Origin: Streptomyces lincolnensis
GTDB taxonomy: Bacteria; Actinomycetota; Actinomycetes; Streptomycetales; Streptomycetaceae
Direction: 5' to 3'
DNA length: 64,000 nt
Assembly: GCF_001685355.1 (NCBI RefSeq)
Contig: NZ_CP016438.1
Span: 5,952,001-6,016,000 of the forward strand
The first letter of the stretch is position 1. The number at the start of each line of letters is the position of its first letter. Shown here in pieces: positions 28,013 through 35,329 of the stretch. The translations under genes and the position numbers were made by a program. Below the pieces are notes generated by a model. That model was not told where the DNA came from, made no database searches, and saw only the letters and a program-made list of their open reading frames with translations.

Positions 28013-28094
28013 GGCGGTGTGCCCGAGCGGCCAAAGGGAGCAGACTGTAAATCTGCCGGCTCAGCCTTCCCAGGTTCGAATCCTGGCGCCGCCA
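28013..28094 (+). tRNA. tRNA-Tyr (GTA); SLP1-type attachment site
   Basis: An 82-nt class II tRNA with acceptor stem GGCGGTG/CGCCGCC, A discriminator, D-loop GCCCGAGCGGCC, anticodon loop CTGTAAA (GTA), long variable arm and T-arm CCAGGTTCGAATCCTGG. CCA is not encoded. In S. coelicolor the plasmid SLP1 integrates into the tRNA-Tyr gene at the same neighbourhood; here the gene is intact and no integrase follows, so the site is empty. Confidence 0.95.
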
Positions 28095-28103
28095 CTTTGG
28101 GGA

Positions 28104-28143
28104 AGACCCCCTCCCTCTGCGGAAACGCAGGGGGAGGGGGTCT
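28104..28143 (+). terminator. Strong hairpin after tRNA-Tyr
   Basis: A 17-bp perfect stem, AGACCCCCTCCCTCTGC (28104-28120) paired with 28127-28143, and a GGAAAC loop, starting 10 bases after the tRNA and followed by TCTTCG. Confidence 0.9.
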
Positions 28144-28219
28144 CTTCGTGTGTGGCCTATGTGGCCCATGCGGCGTACGGGTCGGCCGCTCCCGGGTCCG
28201 TGCGGGGCACACTGTCCCC

Positions 28220-28432
28220 ATGTCCACGCGCCGCAGACACTGCCCCGAATGCCGCCGCGAGATCGCCGTCGTCGCCGGTCGCTTCGCTCGCCATGATCCG
28301 CCCGGCGCGCGGGGGAGCGGAGACCTGGTCTCGTGTCCCGGGTCCCGCAGGCAGGCGGAACTCGGGGCCGCGCAACCGGCGCTGGACGGGTATGTCGTCC
28401 CCGAGTTCCCCGGGCAACTGCCCCTGTTTTAA
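28220..28432 (+). CDS. Small putative zinc-binding protein
   Basis: 70 residues. MSTRRRHCPECRREIAVVAG opens with a CxxC pair (C8, C11), then RFARHDPPG with H25 and LVSCPGSRR with C39, a C-C-H-C set suited to one zinc ion. I recall proteins of this type among small genes of actinomycete integrative elements, which would fit its place beside a tRNA attachment site; that link is an inference from memory. The C-terminus (YVVPEFPGQLPLF) is short and hydrophobic. Confidence 0.6.
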   Translation: MSTRRRHCPECRREIAVVAGRFARHDPPGARGSGDLVSCPGSRRQAELGAAQPALDGYVVPEFPGQLPLF

Positions 28433-28502
28433 AGGGATCGGAAGGACCAGAAGGGACCAGAAGGGATTCAGAGGCGCGGCAAGGAACACACCGACAAGAA
28501 AC

Positions 28503-28886
28503 TCACGCGTCGGAAGCCGCAGCCCGCACATCCATCCGCGTCACCAGCCCGTCTCCGCCGAACCGGTACACGTGCTCGACCGTCCCGGCCCAGTGATCGT
28601 CCTCCGCGTCCCGCATTCCCAGCCGGACGGTGGCCACCACCGCGTCGCCGTCGTCGGGCCGTAGCGCCTCCAGTCGCACGAGGGGATGCCCGGCCGCGAA
28701 CTGACGGGCCCAGTAGGCCCGTACCGCCTCGCGGCCGTGGAGCCGGACTCCGTCCAGGACGTTCGGCCAGTCCACGTCGGGAGCCAGGCAGTGCGGGACG
28801 AAGGTGTCGCGCTCGTCGGTGGAGAAGACCTCGTACATGCGCCGCAGCAGCGCCTCTCGCGCGGCCGGAACCCCCTCGGCGGCCAA
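28503..28886 (-). CDS. SnoaL-like nuclear transport factor 2 family protein
   Basis: 127 residues from TTG 28886, three bases inside the gap after the upstream SDR stop. The cone-fold pattern is seen in LLRRMYEVFSTDERDTFVPHCLAPDVDWPNVL, GREAVRAYWARQFAAG and DDHWAGTVEHVYRFGGDGLVTRMDV. NTF2-like proteins can be small-molecule isomerases, hydrolases or binding modules; the ligand is unknown. Operon with the SDR gene. Confidence 0.82.
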   Translation of the reverse strand: MAAEGVPAAREALLRRMYEVFSTDERDTFVPHCLAPDVDWPNVLDGVRLHGREAVRAYWARQFAAGHPLVRLEALRPDDGDAVVATVRLGMRDAEDDHWAGTVEHVYRFGGDGLVTRMDVRAAASDA

Positions 28887-28888
28887 CG

Positions 28889-29545
28889 TCAGTTTCCCGC
28901 CACCGACTTGACCGCCACCGAGACCGGCGTCGACCCGCTCACCAGCTCCAGGACCAGCCCGGCCGTCGCGGGCGTGTCCAGCAACTCCACCAGTACGGCC
29001 GCCACGTCGTCGCGAGGGATGGGGCCGCGGCCCGTGTGCGCCTCCAGACGGACGAGGCCCTGGCCGGCGTCGTCCGTCAGGGCGCCGGGGCGCAGGATCG
29101 TCCAGTCCAGGGCGTCCAGGCCCCTCACGTACGCGTCGGCCTCGCCCTTGGCCCGCAGATAGACGTCGAAGATCTCGCGGCCCTCGTGCTTCGGGTCCGC
29201 GCCCATGGAGGACACGACCAGGAAGCGCCGTACGCCCGCCCGTACCGCCGCGTCCGCGAAGAGCACCGCCGCGGCCTTGTCCACCGTGTCCTTGCGGGCC
29301 GCGCCGCTGCCCGGACCGGCACCCGCGGCGAACACCGCCGCGTCCGCGCCCCGCAGTCGCTCCGCGACCTCCTCGACCGAGGCCGACTCCAGGTCGAGCA
29401 GCACCGGTTCGGCACCGACCTCCCGGAGGTCGTCGCCCTGTTCGGCGCGGCGGATGATCCCCGCGACCTCGTCCCCGCGCGCGGCGAGCAGCCGCTCCAG
29501 CCGCAGCGCGATCTGACCATGACCACCAGCGATGACAATGCGCAT
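28889..29545 (-). CDS. NAD(P)-binding atypical SDR (YwnB/NmrA-like)
   Basis: 218 residues starting MRIVIAGGHGQIALRLERLL with the GxxGxxA/G dinucleotide motif. VFAAGAGPGSGA, RRFLVVSSMGAD and LDWTILRPGALTDD follow the atypical SDR5-like pattern of small NAD(P)H-dependent reductases. ATG 29545 is chosen over upstream in-frame starts that add a basic leader without SDR similarity. Transcriptionally linked to the SnoaL-like gene, two bases downstream. Confidence 0.87.
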   Translation of the reverse strand: MRIVIAGGHGQIALRLERLLAARGDEVAGIIRRAEQGDDLREVGAEPVLLDLESASVEEVAERLRGADAAVFAAGAGPGSGAARKDTVDKAAAVLFADAAVRAGVRRFLVVSSMGADPKHEGREIFDVYLRAKGEADAYVRGLDALDWTILRPGALTDDAGQGLVRLEAHTGRGPIPRDDVAAVLVELLDTPATAGLVLELVSGSTPVSVAVKSVAGN

Positions 29546-29625
29546 GCCTTCGACCGTACGCCCGGCCGACCGCATCCGCCGCACAACTCCGGCCACGCCT
29601 CACAGGCGCAGCCCAAGACCGCGAG

Positions 29626-30912
29626 CTACGACACCTGGCCCCGCCCTTGCCTGGGCAACCCCAACTCGGCCGCCACAGCGGAGTCGCAGTACTCCCGCAC
29701 CGCGCTGGTCCGCGCCACCACGCGCCCTCGGTGCACCACGATCCGGCTGTACGCCAGGGACAGCGCCCCCGCCAGCCGGTCACCGCGTACGGCCAGCAGT
29801 TCGGCCGGGAAGCCCGCCTCTACGCGGACCTCCGGCAGGCCCAGGACGGCGCGCGCCGAGGCGCTCACCGCGTCGTAGGCGTCCTCGGGACGCAGGCCGT
29901 GGCGGGAGGCCAGCAGGTAGGCCGCCTCCAGGGGGTCCCCGCGACCCACGGGATTGGAGACGTCCCGCAGGGCGCCGCTCCCGGCGGCCACCCGCACACC
30001 GGCCGCGCGCAACAGCCGTACCGGAGCCGTGTCCCGGCGTTCGACGCCGCCGCAGCCGCCCTGGGGCACGCACACCACGGTGACGCCGGCGGCGGCGAAC
30101 TGGTCGGCGGTGCGGGAGGCCACCTCGGTGGGCAGACGGCCGAGACCGCCGCACGGGGCGAGCGTCACACCGGGACGCAGCCCCCCGGCCATCGCCGCGA
30201 TCCGGGCCAGCCGGGCCGGCTCGGTGGCGTCGGTGTGCAGGTCGACGGGGCAGCCGTGCTCGGAGGCGACCTCCAGGACCGCCTGCACATAGCCCGTCGG
30301 GTCAGGGTCCAGATCCGGGCACCCGCCCACCACGGACGCACCCATCTTCACCGCGTCCCGCAGTATCGCGAGCCCGTCGGCACCGGCCACCCCGGTCAGC
30401 ATCCTCGGCACCGCCACCGTCGTCAGCTCCGTGAGCCCGCGCAGAGAACGCCGCGCCTGGAGGACGGCGGCCAGCGCGCCGAGCCCCTGGACGTCGCCCA
30501 CCCGCACATGGGCGCGCACGGCGGTCGCCCCGTGGCCGAGCTGGAGCAGGGCGGCCTCCGTGGCCCTGCGCTGGACGTCCCTGGGGTCGTAGGAGACCGG
30601 TCCGTCCTCGTCGGCCGACAGGGCGGTGTCACCGTGCGTGTGCGGCTCGGCCGGAGCCGGCAGGAGCAGATAGCCGCCGAGGTCCACCCGCGCGCCGCAC
30701 GCGCGCGTGCCGCCCGCCGCGAGACTCCCGGCCGTCCCGACGGCCTCGATGCGCCCACCGCTCAGCCGTACGTCCACGGTCCGGCCGTCGGTGAGCCGCG
30801 CCCCGCAGAGCAGCAGCCCGGCCCCCTCGGACCGCCCCGACGAGGAGTCGGAAGAAGAACCGGACGAGGAACCGGAGGAGGAGTGGGGCGGCTGCGGCTG
30901 ACTGTCGGGCAT
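29626..30912 (-). CDS. Amidohydrolase / cytosine deaminase-like protein
   Basis: 428 residues from ATG 30912. After a Ser-rich leader (HSSSGSSSGSSSDSSSG), the TIM-barrel hydrolase begins: LLPAPAEPHTHGDTALSADEDG contains the first-strand HxH metal motif (PHTHGD), VDLHTDATEP the later His, and AAGSGALRDVSNPVGRGDPLEAAYLLASRHGLRPEDAYDAVSASAR the C-terminal Asp region. The pattern resembles cytosine deaminase/creatinine deaminase relatives. An Asp follows the HTH where E. coli CodA has HIHLD, so activity is plausible; substrate unknown. ATG 30975 is an alternative start. Confidence 0.8.
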   Translation of the reverse strand: MPDSQPQPPHSSSGSSSGSSSDSSSGRSEGAGLLLCGARLTDGRTVDVRLSGGRIEAVGTAGSLAAGGTRACGARVDLGGYLLLPAPAEPHTHGDTALSADEDGPVSYDPRDVQRRATEAALLQLGHGATAVRAHVRVGDVQGLGALAAVLQARRSLRGLTELTTVAVPRMLTGVAGADGLAILRDAVKMGASVVGGCPDLDPDPTGYVQAVLEVASEHGCPVDLHTDATEPARLARIAAMAGGLRPGVTLAPCGGLGRLPTEVASRTADQFAAAGVTVVCVPQGGCGGVERRDTAPVRLLRAAGVRVAAGSGALRDVSNPVGRGDPLEAAYLLASRHGLRPEDAYDAVSASARAVLGLPEVRVEAGFPAELLAVRGDRLAGALSLAYSRIVVHRGRVVARTSAVREYCDSAVAAELGLPRQGRGQVS

Positions 30913-31163
30913 CGCGCTCCAGAGGCTCGGGGGCTGCGCAAGCTCGGAGACCGCGCAAAGGGGACACAAGATCACGCAGAGTGAGTCGAGCCTAGGGTGG
31001 CGCCACGCTCACGACAGGGAGGAGCGCAATAGTCGTACCGGTGTGGTCCGCCGTGCGGGAGAGGCCTCCGTGGCCGGTGGGAGAGGCGCGGATCAGGGCT
31101 GGACGAGGGCCGCGAAACGGATTTGGGTGAACGGCGGCGGACCGTGTAATGTCTTCATCGCTC

Positions 31164-31236
31164 GCCCCAATAGCTCAGTCGGTAGAGCGTCTCCATGGTA
31201 AGGAGAAGGTCTACGGTTCGATTCCGTATTGGGGCT
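31164..31236 (+). tRNA. tRNA-Thr (GGT)
   Basis: 73 nt: acceptor GCCCCAA/TTGGGGC with T discriminator, D-arm GCTCAGTCGGTAGAGC, anticodon stem TCTCC/GGAGA with loop ATGGTAA (anticodon GGT), T-arm CTACGGTTCGATTCCGTAT. CCA not encoded. Reads ACC/ACU. Confidence 0.95.
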
Positions 31237-31282
31237 CTGGTGTGAGAGGTCCCCGCCGCGAGGCGGGGCCCGATCGCATCAC

Positions 31283-31355
31283 AGCGGTGTAGCTCAGTCG
31301 GTAGAGCAAGCGGCTCATAATCGCTGTGTCACCGGTTCAAGTCCGGTCACCGCTA
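31283..31355 (+). tRNA. tRNA-Met (CAT), elongator type
   Basis: 73 nt: acceptor AGCGGTG/CACCGCT with A discriminator, D-arm GCTCAGTCGGTAGAGC, anticodon loop CTCATAA (CAT), T-arm CACCGGTTCAAGTCCGGTC. It lacks the three G-C pairs of the initiator anticodon stem and the mismatched acceptor end, so it is elongator Met (a lysidine-modified Ile tRNA cannot be excluded). Confidence 0.93.
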
Positions 31356-31451
31356 CTGACAGTAGCCGATTGTGGGGTCGGTCCTTCGATCGGCTACTCT
31401 TCTGTGCGTTAATCGTTCAACTGTCCCATCCGTTCGTCAAGGAGCACTCCT

Positions 31452-31616
31452 GTGGCTGCCACCGACGTCCGCCCGAAGATCACGCTGGCCTGCGTGGAGT
31501 GCAAGGAGCGGAACTACATCACCAAGAAGAACCGGCGTAACAACCCGGACCGACTGGAGATGAAGAAGCACTGCCCGCGTTGCAAGGCGCACACCGCGCA
31601 CCGCGAAACGCGATAA
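31452..31616 (+). CDS. rpmG: 50S ribosomal protein L33
   Basis: 54 residues from GTG 31452: [22 protein letters not shown], then [31 protein letters not shown]. Both zinc-ribbon Cys pairs (CVEC, CPRC) are kept, so this is the zinc-binding C+ form. Position before the MaoC pair matches the actinobacterial rpmG-hadAB-secE gene order. Confidence 0.97.
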   Translation: MAATDVRPKITLACVECKERNYITKKNRRNNPDRLEMKKHCPRCKAHTAHRETR

Positions 31617-31630
31617 AACAGGCTCGTACT

Positions 31631-31664
31631 CGAGGCCGCCCCCGCAGTTCGGGGGGCGGCCTCG
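31631..31664 (+). terminator. Rho-independent-like hairpin after rpmG
   Basis: CGAGGCCGCCCCC (31631-31643) pairs with GGGGGCGGCCTCG (31652-31664) around an 8-nt loop, 14 bases after the stop. Little T follows, as is common in Streptomyces. Confidence 0.85.
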
Positions 31665-31721
31665 CGTCGTTTCGACCGCTTCAGCGAACGTTCGTTATCG
31701 ACACCAGGAGGTACCGGGCCC

Positions 31722-32174
31722 ATGGCGCTCGACCAGTCCTTCGTGGGGCGGACCTACCCGCCCACCGACCCCTATGAGGTGGGCCGGGAGAAGATCCGTG
31801 AGTTCGCGGAGGCCGTGGGGGACGCGAACCCGGCGTACACGGACCCCGATGCCGCCAAGGCGCTCGGTCACCCCGATGTGATCGCTCCGCCGACCTTCGT
31901 CTTCGCGATCACCTTCAAGGCGGCCGGCCAGGTCATCCAGGACCCGCAACTCGGCCTGGACTACAGCCGCGTGGTGCACGGCGACCAGAAGTTCTCCTAC
32001 GTCCGCCCGGTGCGCGCGGGCGACCGCCTCACCGTCACCTCGACCATCGAGGCCATCAAGTCCCTGGCGGGCAACGACATCCTGGACATCCGCGGCGAGG
32101 TCCACGACGAGGCCGGCGAGCACGTCGTGACCGCCTGGACCAAGCTGGTCGCCCGCGCGGCCGAGGAGGCGTGA
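31722..32174 (+). CDS. MaoC-like dehydratase subunit (HadA/HadC type)
   Basis: 150 residues: FVGRTYPPTDPYEVGREKIREFAEAVGDANPAY, then HPDVIAPPTFVFAITF and VVHGDQKFSYVRPVRAGDRLTVTSTI. This is the non-catalytic N-terminal hotdog (MaoC_dehydrat_N) subunit that pairs with a catalytic partner, as in mycobacterial HadA/HadC of fatty acid synthase II. The catalytic subunit follows with a 4-bp overlap. Streptomyces makes no mycolates, so the acyl substrate is uncertain. Confidence 0.9.
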   Translation: MALDQSFVGRTYPPTDPYEVGREKIREFAEAVGDANPAYTDPDAAKALGHPDVIAPPTFVFAITFKAAGQVIQDPQLGLDYSRVVHGDQKFSYVRPVRAGDRLTVTSTIEAIKSLAGNDILDIRGEVHDEAGEHVVTAWTKLVARAAEEA

Positions 32175-32611
32175 GCGATCCCATGACGGCGAAGATCTCC
32201 TACTCCGACGTCGAGGTCGGCACCGAACTGCCCGCCCAGACCTTCACCGTGACCCGCGCCACCCTCGTCCGGTACGCGGGCGCCTCCGGTGACTTCAACC
32301 CGATCCACTGGAACGAGAAGTTCGCCAGGGAAGTGGGTCTCCCGGACGTCATCGCCCACGGCATGTTCACCATGGCCGAGGCGATCCGCGTGGTCACCGA
32401 CTGGACCGGCGACCCGGGCGCCGTCGTCGAGTACGGCGTCCGCTTCACCAAGCCCGTCGTCGTCCCGAACGACGACGAGGGCGCCACCGTCGAGGTGAGC
32501 GGCAAGATCGGCGCCAAGCTCGACGACCACACGGTTCGCGTCGACCTCACGGCCACCAGCGCGGGCCAGAAGATCCTGGGCATGTCCCGAGCGGTCGTCC
32601 GGCTGGCCTGA
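32171..32611 (+). CDS. MaoC-like dehydratase catalytic subunit (HadB type)
   Basis: 146 residues from GTG 32171 (ATG 32183 is an alternative). The hydratase 2 motif YAGASGDFNPIHWNEKFA carries the catalytic Asp and His; HGMFTMAEAIRVVTDW and the hotdog sheet follow. It would dehydrate (3R)-hydroxyacyl thioesters with the upstream subunit. The rpmG-hadA-hadB-tRNA-Trp-secE order recalls Mycobacterium. Confidence 0.92.
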   Translation: MSDPMTAKISYSDVEVGTELPAQTFTVTRATLVRYAGASGDFNPIHWNEKFAREVGLPDVIAHGMFTMAEAIRVVTDWTGDPGAVVEYGVRFTKPVVVPNDDEGATVEVSGKIGAKLDDHTVRVDLTATSAGQKILGMSRAVVRLA

Positions 32612-32630
32612 CCGCCACACAAGGATTCGA

Positions 32631-32666
32631 CGTAAGGGGCGCCCTCAATAGAGGGCGCCCCTTACG
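32631..32666 (+). terminator. Perfect 16-bp hairpin after the MaoC pair
   Basis: CGTAAGGGGCGCCCTC (32631-32646) and GAGGGCGCCCCTTACG (32651-32666) form a perfect stem with an AATA loop, 20 bases after the stop codon. Confidence 0.9.
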
Positions 32667-32717
32667 CGCCTTCCCGTACACCGGAACTCGGTGGCCGCCA
32701 GCGAGCCCCTTGACGGA

Positions 32718-32737
32718 GTTAGTGATTGAGTACTAAC
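32718..32737. promoter_or_regulatory. Putative TetR operator (autoregulatory)
   Basis: GTTAGT-gattgagt-ACTAAC lies 9-28 bases before the TetR start. The same architecture, TTAGTGA-N6-ACTAA, occurs before the downstream MFS gene at 33372, so one regulator probably binds both. Confidence 0.75.
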
Positions 32738-32745
32738 TTCCTCGC

Positions 32746-33315
32746 ATGGTCAGGATGAGCGCAGAGGAGAGGCGCGAGAGCGTCATCGACGCGGCGATGA
32801 GGGAGTTCGCCCGCGGCGGTTACCACGGGACCTCGACCGAGGTGATCGCCAAGCGCGTCGGTGTCTCGCAGCCGTATCTCTTCCGGCTCTTCCCGGGCAA
32901 GAAGGCGATCTTCCTCGCCGCTGCAGGGCGCTGCGTGGAGGAGACCATCCGCATCTTCGCGGAGGCCGCCGCGGGGCTGGAGGGCGAAGAGGCCCTGCAC
33001 GCCATGGCGAACGCGTACACCAAGGTCATCGCCGAGCGGCCCCAGCTGCTGATGATGCAGATGCAGATGTACGTCGCGGTGGGGGCCGCCGAGCAGGACG
33101 GCGACAGCGAGTTCGGCGAGGAGGTGCGCAGGGGCTGGATGCGGTTGTGGGACACCGTCCACCTGCCGCTCGGCGCCGACATCGACGACACGACGACCTT
33201 CCTGGCGTACGGCATGCTCGTCAACTGCCTGGTGGCCATGGGGTTTCCGCCTGAGCACCGGGTCTGGGAGGGGCTGTACCCGTCGGCGCGCATCAAGGGC
33301 CGACTGGAGAAGTAA
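32746..33315 (+). CDS. TetR/AcrR-family transcriptional regulator
   Basis: 189 residues. The N-terminal helix-turn-helix is RRESVIDAAMREFARGGYHGTSTEVIAKRVGVSQPYLFRLFPGKKAIFLAAA in reading order; the remainder is a helical ligand and dimerisation domain (AERPQLLMMQMQMYVAVGAAEQDGDSEFGEEVRRGWMRLWD). It likely represses itself and the MFS pump that follows by 108 bp, with matching operators in both promoters. Confidence 0.93.
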   Translation: MVRMSAEERRESVIDAAMREFARGGYHGTSTEVIAKRVGVSQPYLFRLFPGKKAIFLAAAGRCVEETIRIFAEAAAGLEGEEALHAMANAYTKVIAERPQLLMMQMQMYVAVGAAEQDGDSEFGEEVRRGWMRLWDTVHLPLGADIDDTTTFLAYGMLVNCLVAMGFPPEHRVWEGLYPSARIKGRLEK

Positions 33316-33371
33316 CGACAGCAGGCATCACCCAAGGCGCTTCTCCATGACATTCTCCGTGATCGCGAAAC

Positions 33372-33389
33372 TTAGTGACCAATAACTAA
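33372..33389. promoter_or_regulatory. Putative TetR operator before the MFS pump
   Basis: TTAGT-gaccaata-ACTAA has the same 5-bp arms, 8-nt spacer and TTAGTGA left half as the site at 32718. It lies 35-52 bases before the MFS start. The AT-rich stretch continues into AATTAACT. Confidence 0.75.
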
Positions 33390-33423
33390 TTAACTCATCA
33401 ACTGTTCGACTGTTGGGGGAGCG

Positions 33424-34878
33424 ATGACACAGCAAGTCGCACGGACCGCACGTCACGGGGGAGCCGTCTGGGCCCTCGTCATCACCAGCGTCGCCGGATT
33501 CATGGCGGCGCTCGACAACCTCGTCGTCACCACGGCGCTGCCCGCCATCCGCGAGGACCTCGGCGGGGACCTGCACGACCTGGAATGGACGGTGAGCGCG
33601 TACACCCTCACCTTCGCCGTCCTCCTCATGACCGGCGCGGCACTGGGCGACCGCTTCGGCTGTCGCAGACTCTTCCTCGTGGGCCTGACGGTCTTCACCG
33701 GAGCGTCGGCCGCCGCGGCCCTGGCGCCGGGCATCGACAGCCTCATAGCCGCCCGAGCGGTCCAGGGCGTGGGGGCGGCCATCATGATGCCCCTGACCCT
33801 CACCCTCCTCACGGCGGCCGTTCCCGCCGCCAAGCGCGGGATGGCGTACGGCATCTGGGGCGCCGTCAACGGACTCGCCGTGGCCTCCGGGCCCCTCATC
33901 GGCGGCAGCCTCACCGAGCACATCTCCTGGCAGTGGATCTTCTGGCTGAACGTCCCGCTCGGCCTGATCCTCCTCCCGCTCGCCCGCCTCCGCCTCGCCG
34001 AGTCCCACGGCACCGGCGCCCGGCTCGACATCCCCGGCACCCTGCTCGCCAGCGGCGGCCTCTTCGGGATCGTCTACGGCCTGGTCCGCGGCCCCGCCGA
34101 CGGCTGGACCAGCACGTTCGTCCTGCTGGCGCTGTTCACCGGGGCGGCCCTGCTCGTGGCCTTCGTCCTCTACAGCACGCGGGCCAAGTACCCCATGCTT
34201 CCGATGCGGCTCTTCCGCTCCCGTGCCTTCTCCGGGATCAACGCGGCCAGCCTGCTGATGTTCCTCGGCATGTTCGGCTCGATCTTCCTGCTCAGCCAGT
34301 ACATGCAGGGCGTTCTCGGCTACTCGCCCACCGAGGCGGGGCTGCGCATGCTGCCCTGGACCGGCATGCCGATGCTCGTCGCCCCGATCGCCGGCATCCT
34401 CTCCGACCGCATCGGCGGCCGCCCCGTCGTCGCCACGGGCCTCTTCCTCCAGGCCGCGGGTCTCGGCTATATGGCCGCCGTCGTCACCACCGACGCCTCC
34501 TACGTCATCCAGCTTCCCGGCCTCATCATCAGCGGCATCGGCATGGCCCTCTTCTTCGCCCCCGCCTCCAACCTCGTCATGTCCAGCGTCGTCCCCGCCG
34601 AACAGGGCATCGCCTCCGGCGCCAACAACGCCCTCCGCGAGGTCGGAGGCGCCCTCGGTATCGCCGTCATGGCCTCCATCTTCTCCGCGCAAGGTGGTTA
34701 CGAGACGGGTCAGTCCTTCGTCGACGGGTTGCGTCCCGCGCTCGTCACTGGCAGCGCGGTGGTGGGTGTCGCGGGGGTTGCGGCCCTCCTCATCCCCTCC
34801 CGGAAGCGGAGTGTTCCCACCGGGGGGCCGGTCCCTGCCCCCGAGTCCCCCCGGTCCCTGGAAACGATCGCCGGCTGA
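33424..34878 (+). CDS. MFS drug transporter, DHA2 (EmrB/QacA) type
   Basis: 484 residues and 14 predicted helices. Markers: FMAALDNLVVTTALPAIREDL (motif D1), LTFAVLLMTGAALGDRFGCRRLF (motif A), NGLAVASGPLIGGSL (motif C) and WQWIFWLNVPLGL. Proton-driven export of drugs or antibiotics is the family role. It ends in a 30-residue Pro/Ser tail. Controlled by the adjacent TetR, by shared operators. Confidence 0.93.
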   Translation: MTQQVARTARHGGAVWALVITSVAGFMAALDNLVVTTALPAIREDLGGDLHDLEWTVSAYTLTFAVLLMTGAALGDRFGCRRLFLVGLTVFTGASAAAALAPGIDSLIAARAVQGVGAAIMMPLTLTLLTAAVPAAKRGMAYGIWGAVNGLAVASGPLIGGSLTEHISWQWIFWLNVPLGLILLPLARLRLAESHGTGARLDIPGTLLASGGLFGIVYGLVRGPADGWTSTFVLLALFTGAALLVAFVLYSTRAKYPMLPMRLFRSRAFSGINAASLLMFLGMFGSIFLLSQYMQGVLGYSPTEAGLRMLPWTGMPMLVAPIAGILSDRIGGRPVVATGLFLQAAGLGYMAAVVTTDASYVIQLPGLIISGIGMALFFAPASNLVMSSVVPAEQGIASGANNALREVGGALGIAVMASIFSAQGGYETGQSFVDGLRPALVTGSAVVGVAGVAALLIPSRKRSVPTGGPVPAPESPRSLETIAG

Positions 34879-34899
34879 ACGTCGGGTCGTGTGTCGTCT

Positions 34900-35064
34900 G
34901 CGGGTGCGTGGGGGCTGGTCGCGCAGTTCCCCGCGCCCCTAAAAGAAGGCGCCCGCAGTCGCCGTGGGGTGGGCTGTGCGGGTTTCGCCGTCTGGGGTGC
35001 CTTGTTCGGTCGTATGGCGGGTGCGGGTGTGTGGGGGCTGGTCGCGCAGTTCCCCGCGCCCCTT
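34900..35064. repeat. Two copies of a dispersed Streptomyces repeat (TGGTCGCGCAGTTCCCCGCG)
   Basis: GCGGGTGYGTGGGGGCTGG followed by TCGCGCAGTTCCCCGCGCCCCT is present at 34900-34940 and 35023-35063. I recognise it as a widespread Streptomyces intergenic element; GCGCAGTTCCCCGCGC can form a short hairpin. The 450-bp gap between the MFS gene and murB otherwise holds GC-rich DNA with no convincing gene. Confidence 0.75.
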
Positions 35065-35329
35065 AGGTAGGGAAAGCCGCCCTCGGGCATGAGGCACCCT
35101 CCGGGCCTTGGGCGCTGTGGCCGCCCACGGCGGTAAGGGGTCGGGGCGGGGGGTGTCCGCCCGCAGCGTCCGGCGTCCAACACGCAGCACAGCTAGAAGA
35201 CACAGCACCGCCGGACCGAGGACGGAGACCCCCCGCCCCGGCCCCGACCCACCCACCGGACAAGAGGCGCTACATCCGCCCCCACCGGACCCGCACAGCG
35301 CGCCGCAGGCACCCCGTACGCTTGGCCCC

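Noticed and set aside
30835..30890. GA-rich triplet run at the start of the amidohydrolase as a regulatory repeat
   Set aside because: It encodes the Ser-rich leader of the protein and is better explained as a low-complexity N-terminus.
34879..35329. Small genes in the 450-bp gap before murB
   Set aside because: Candidate frames are built from the dispersed repeat and GC-rich DNA; none has a ribosome-binding site or recognisable sequence.
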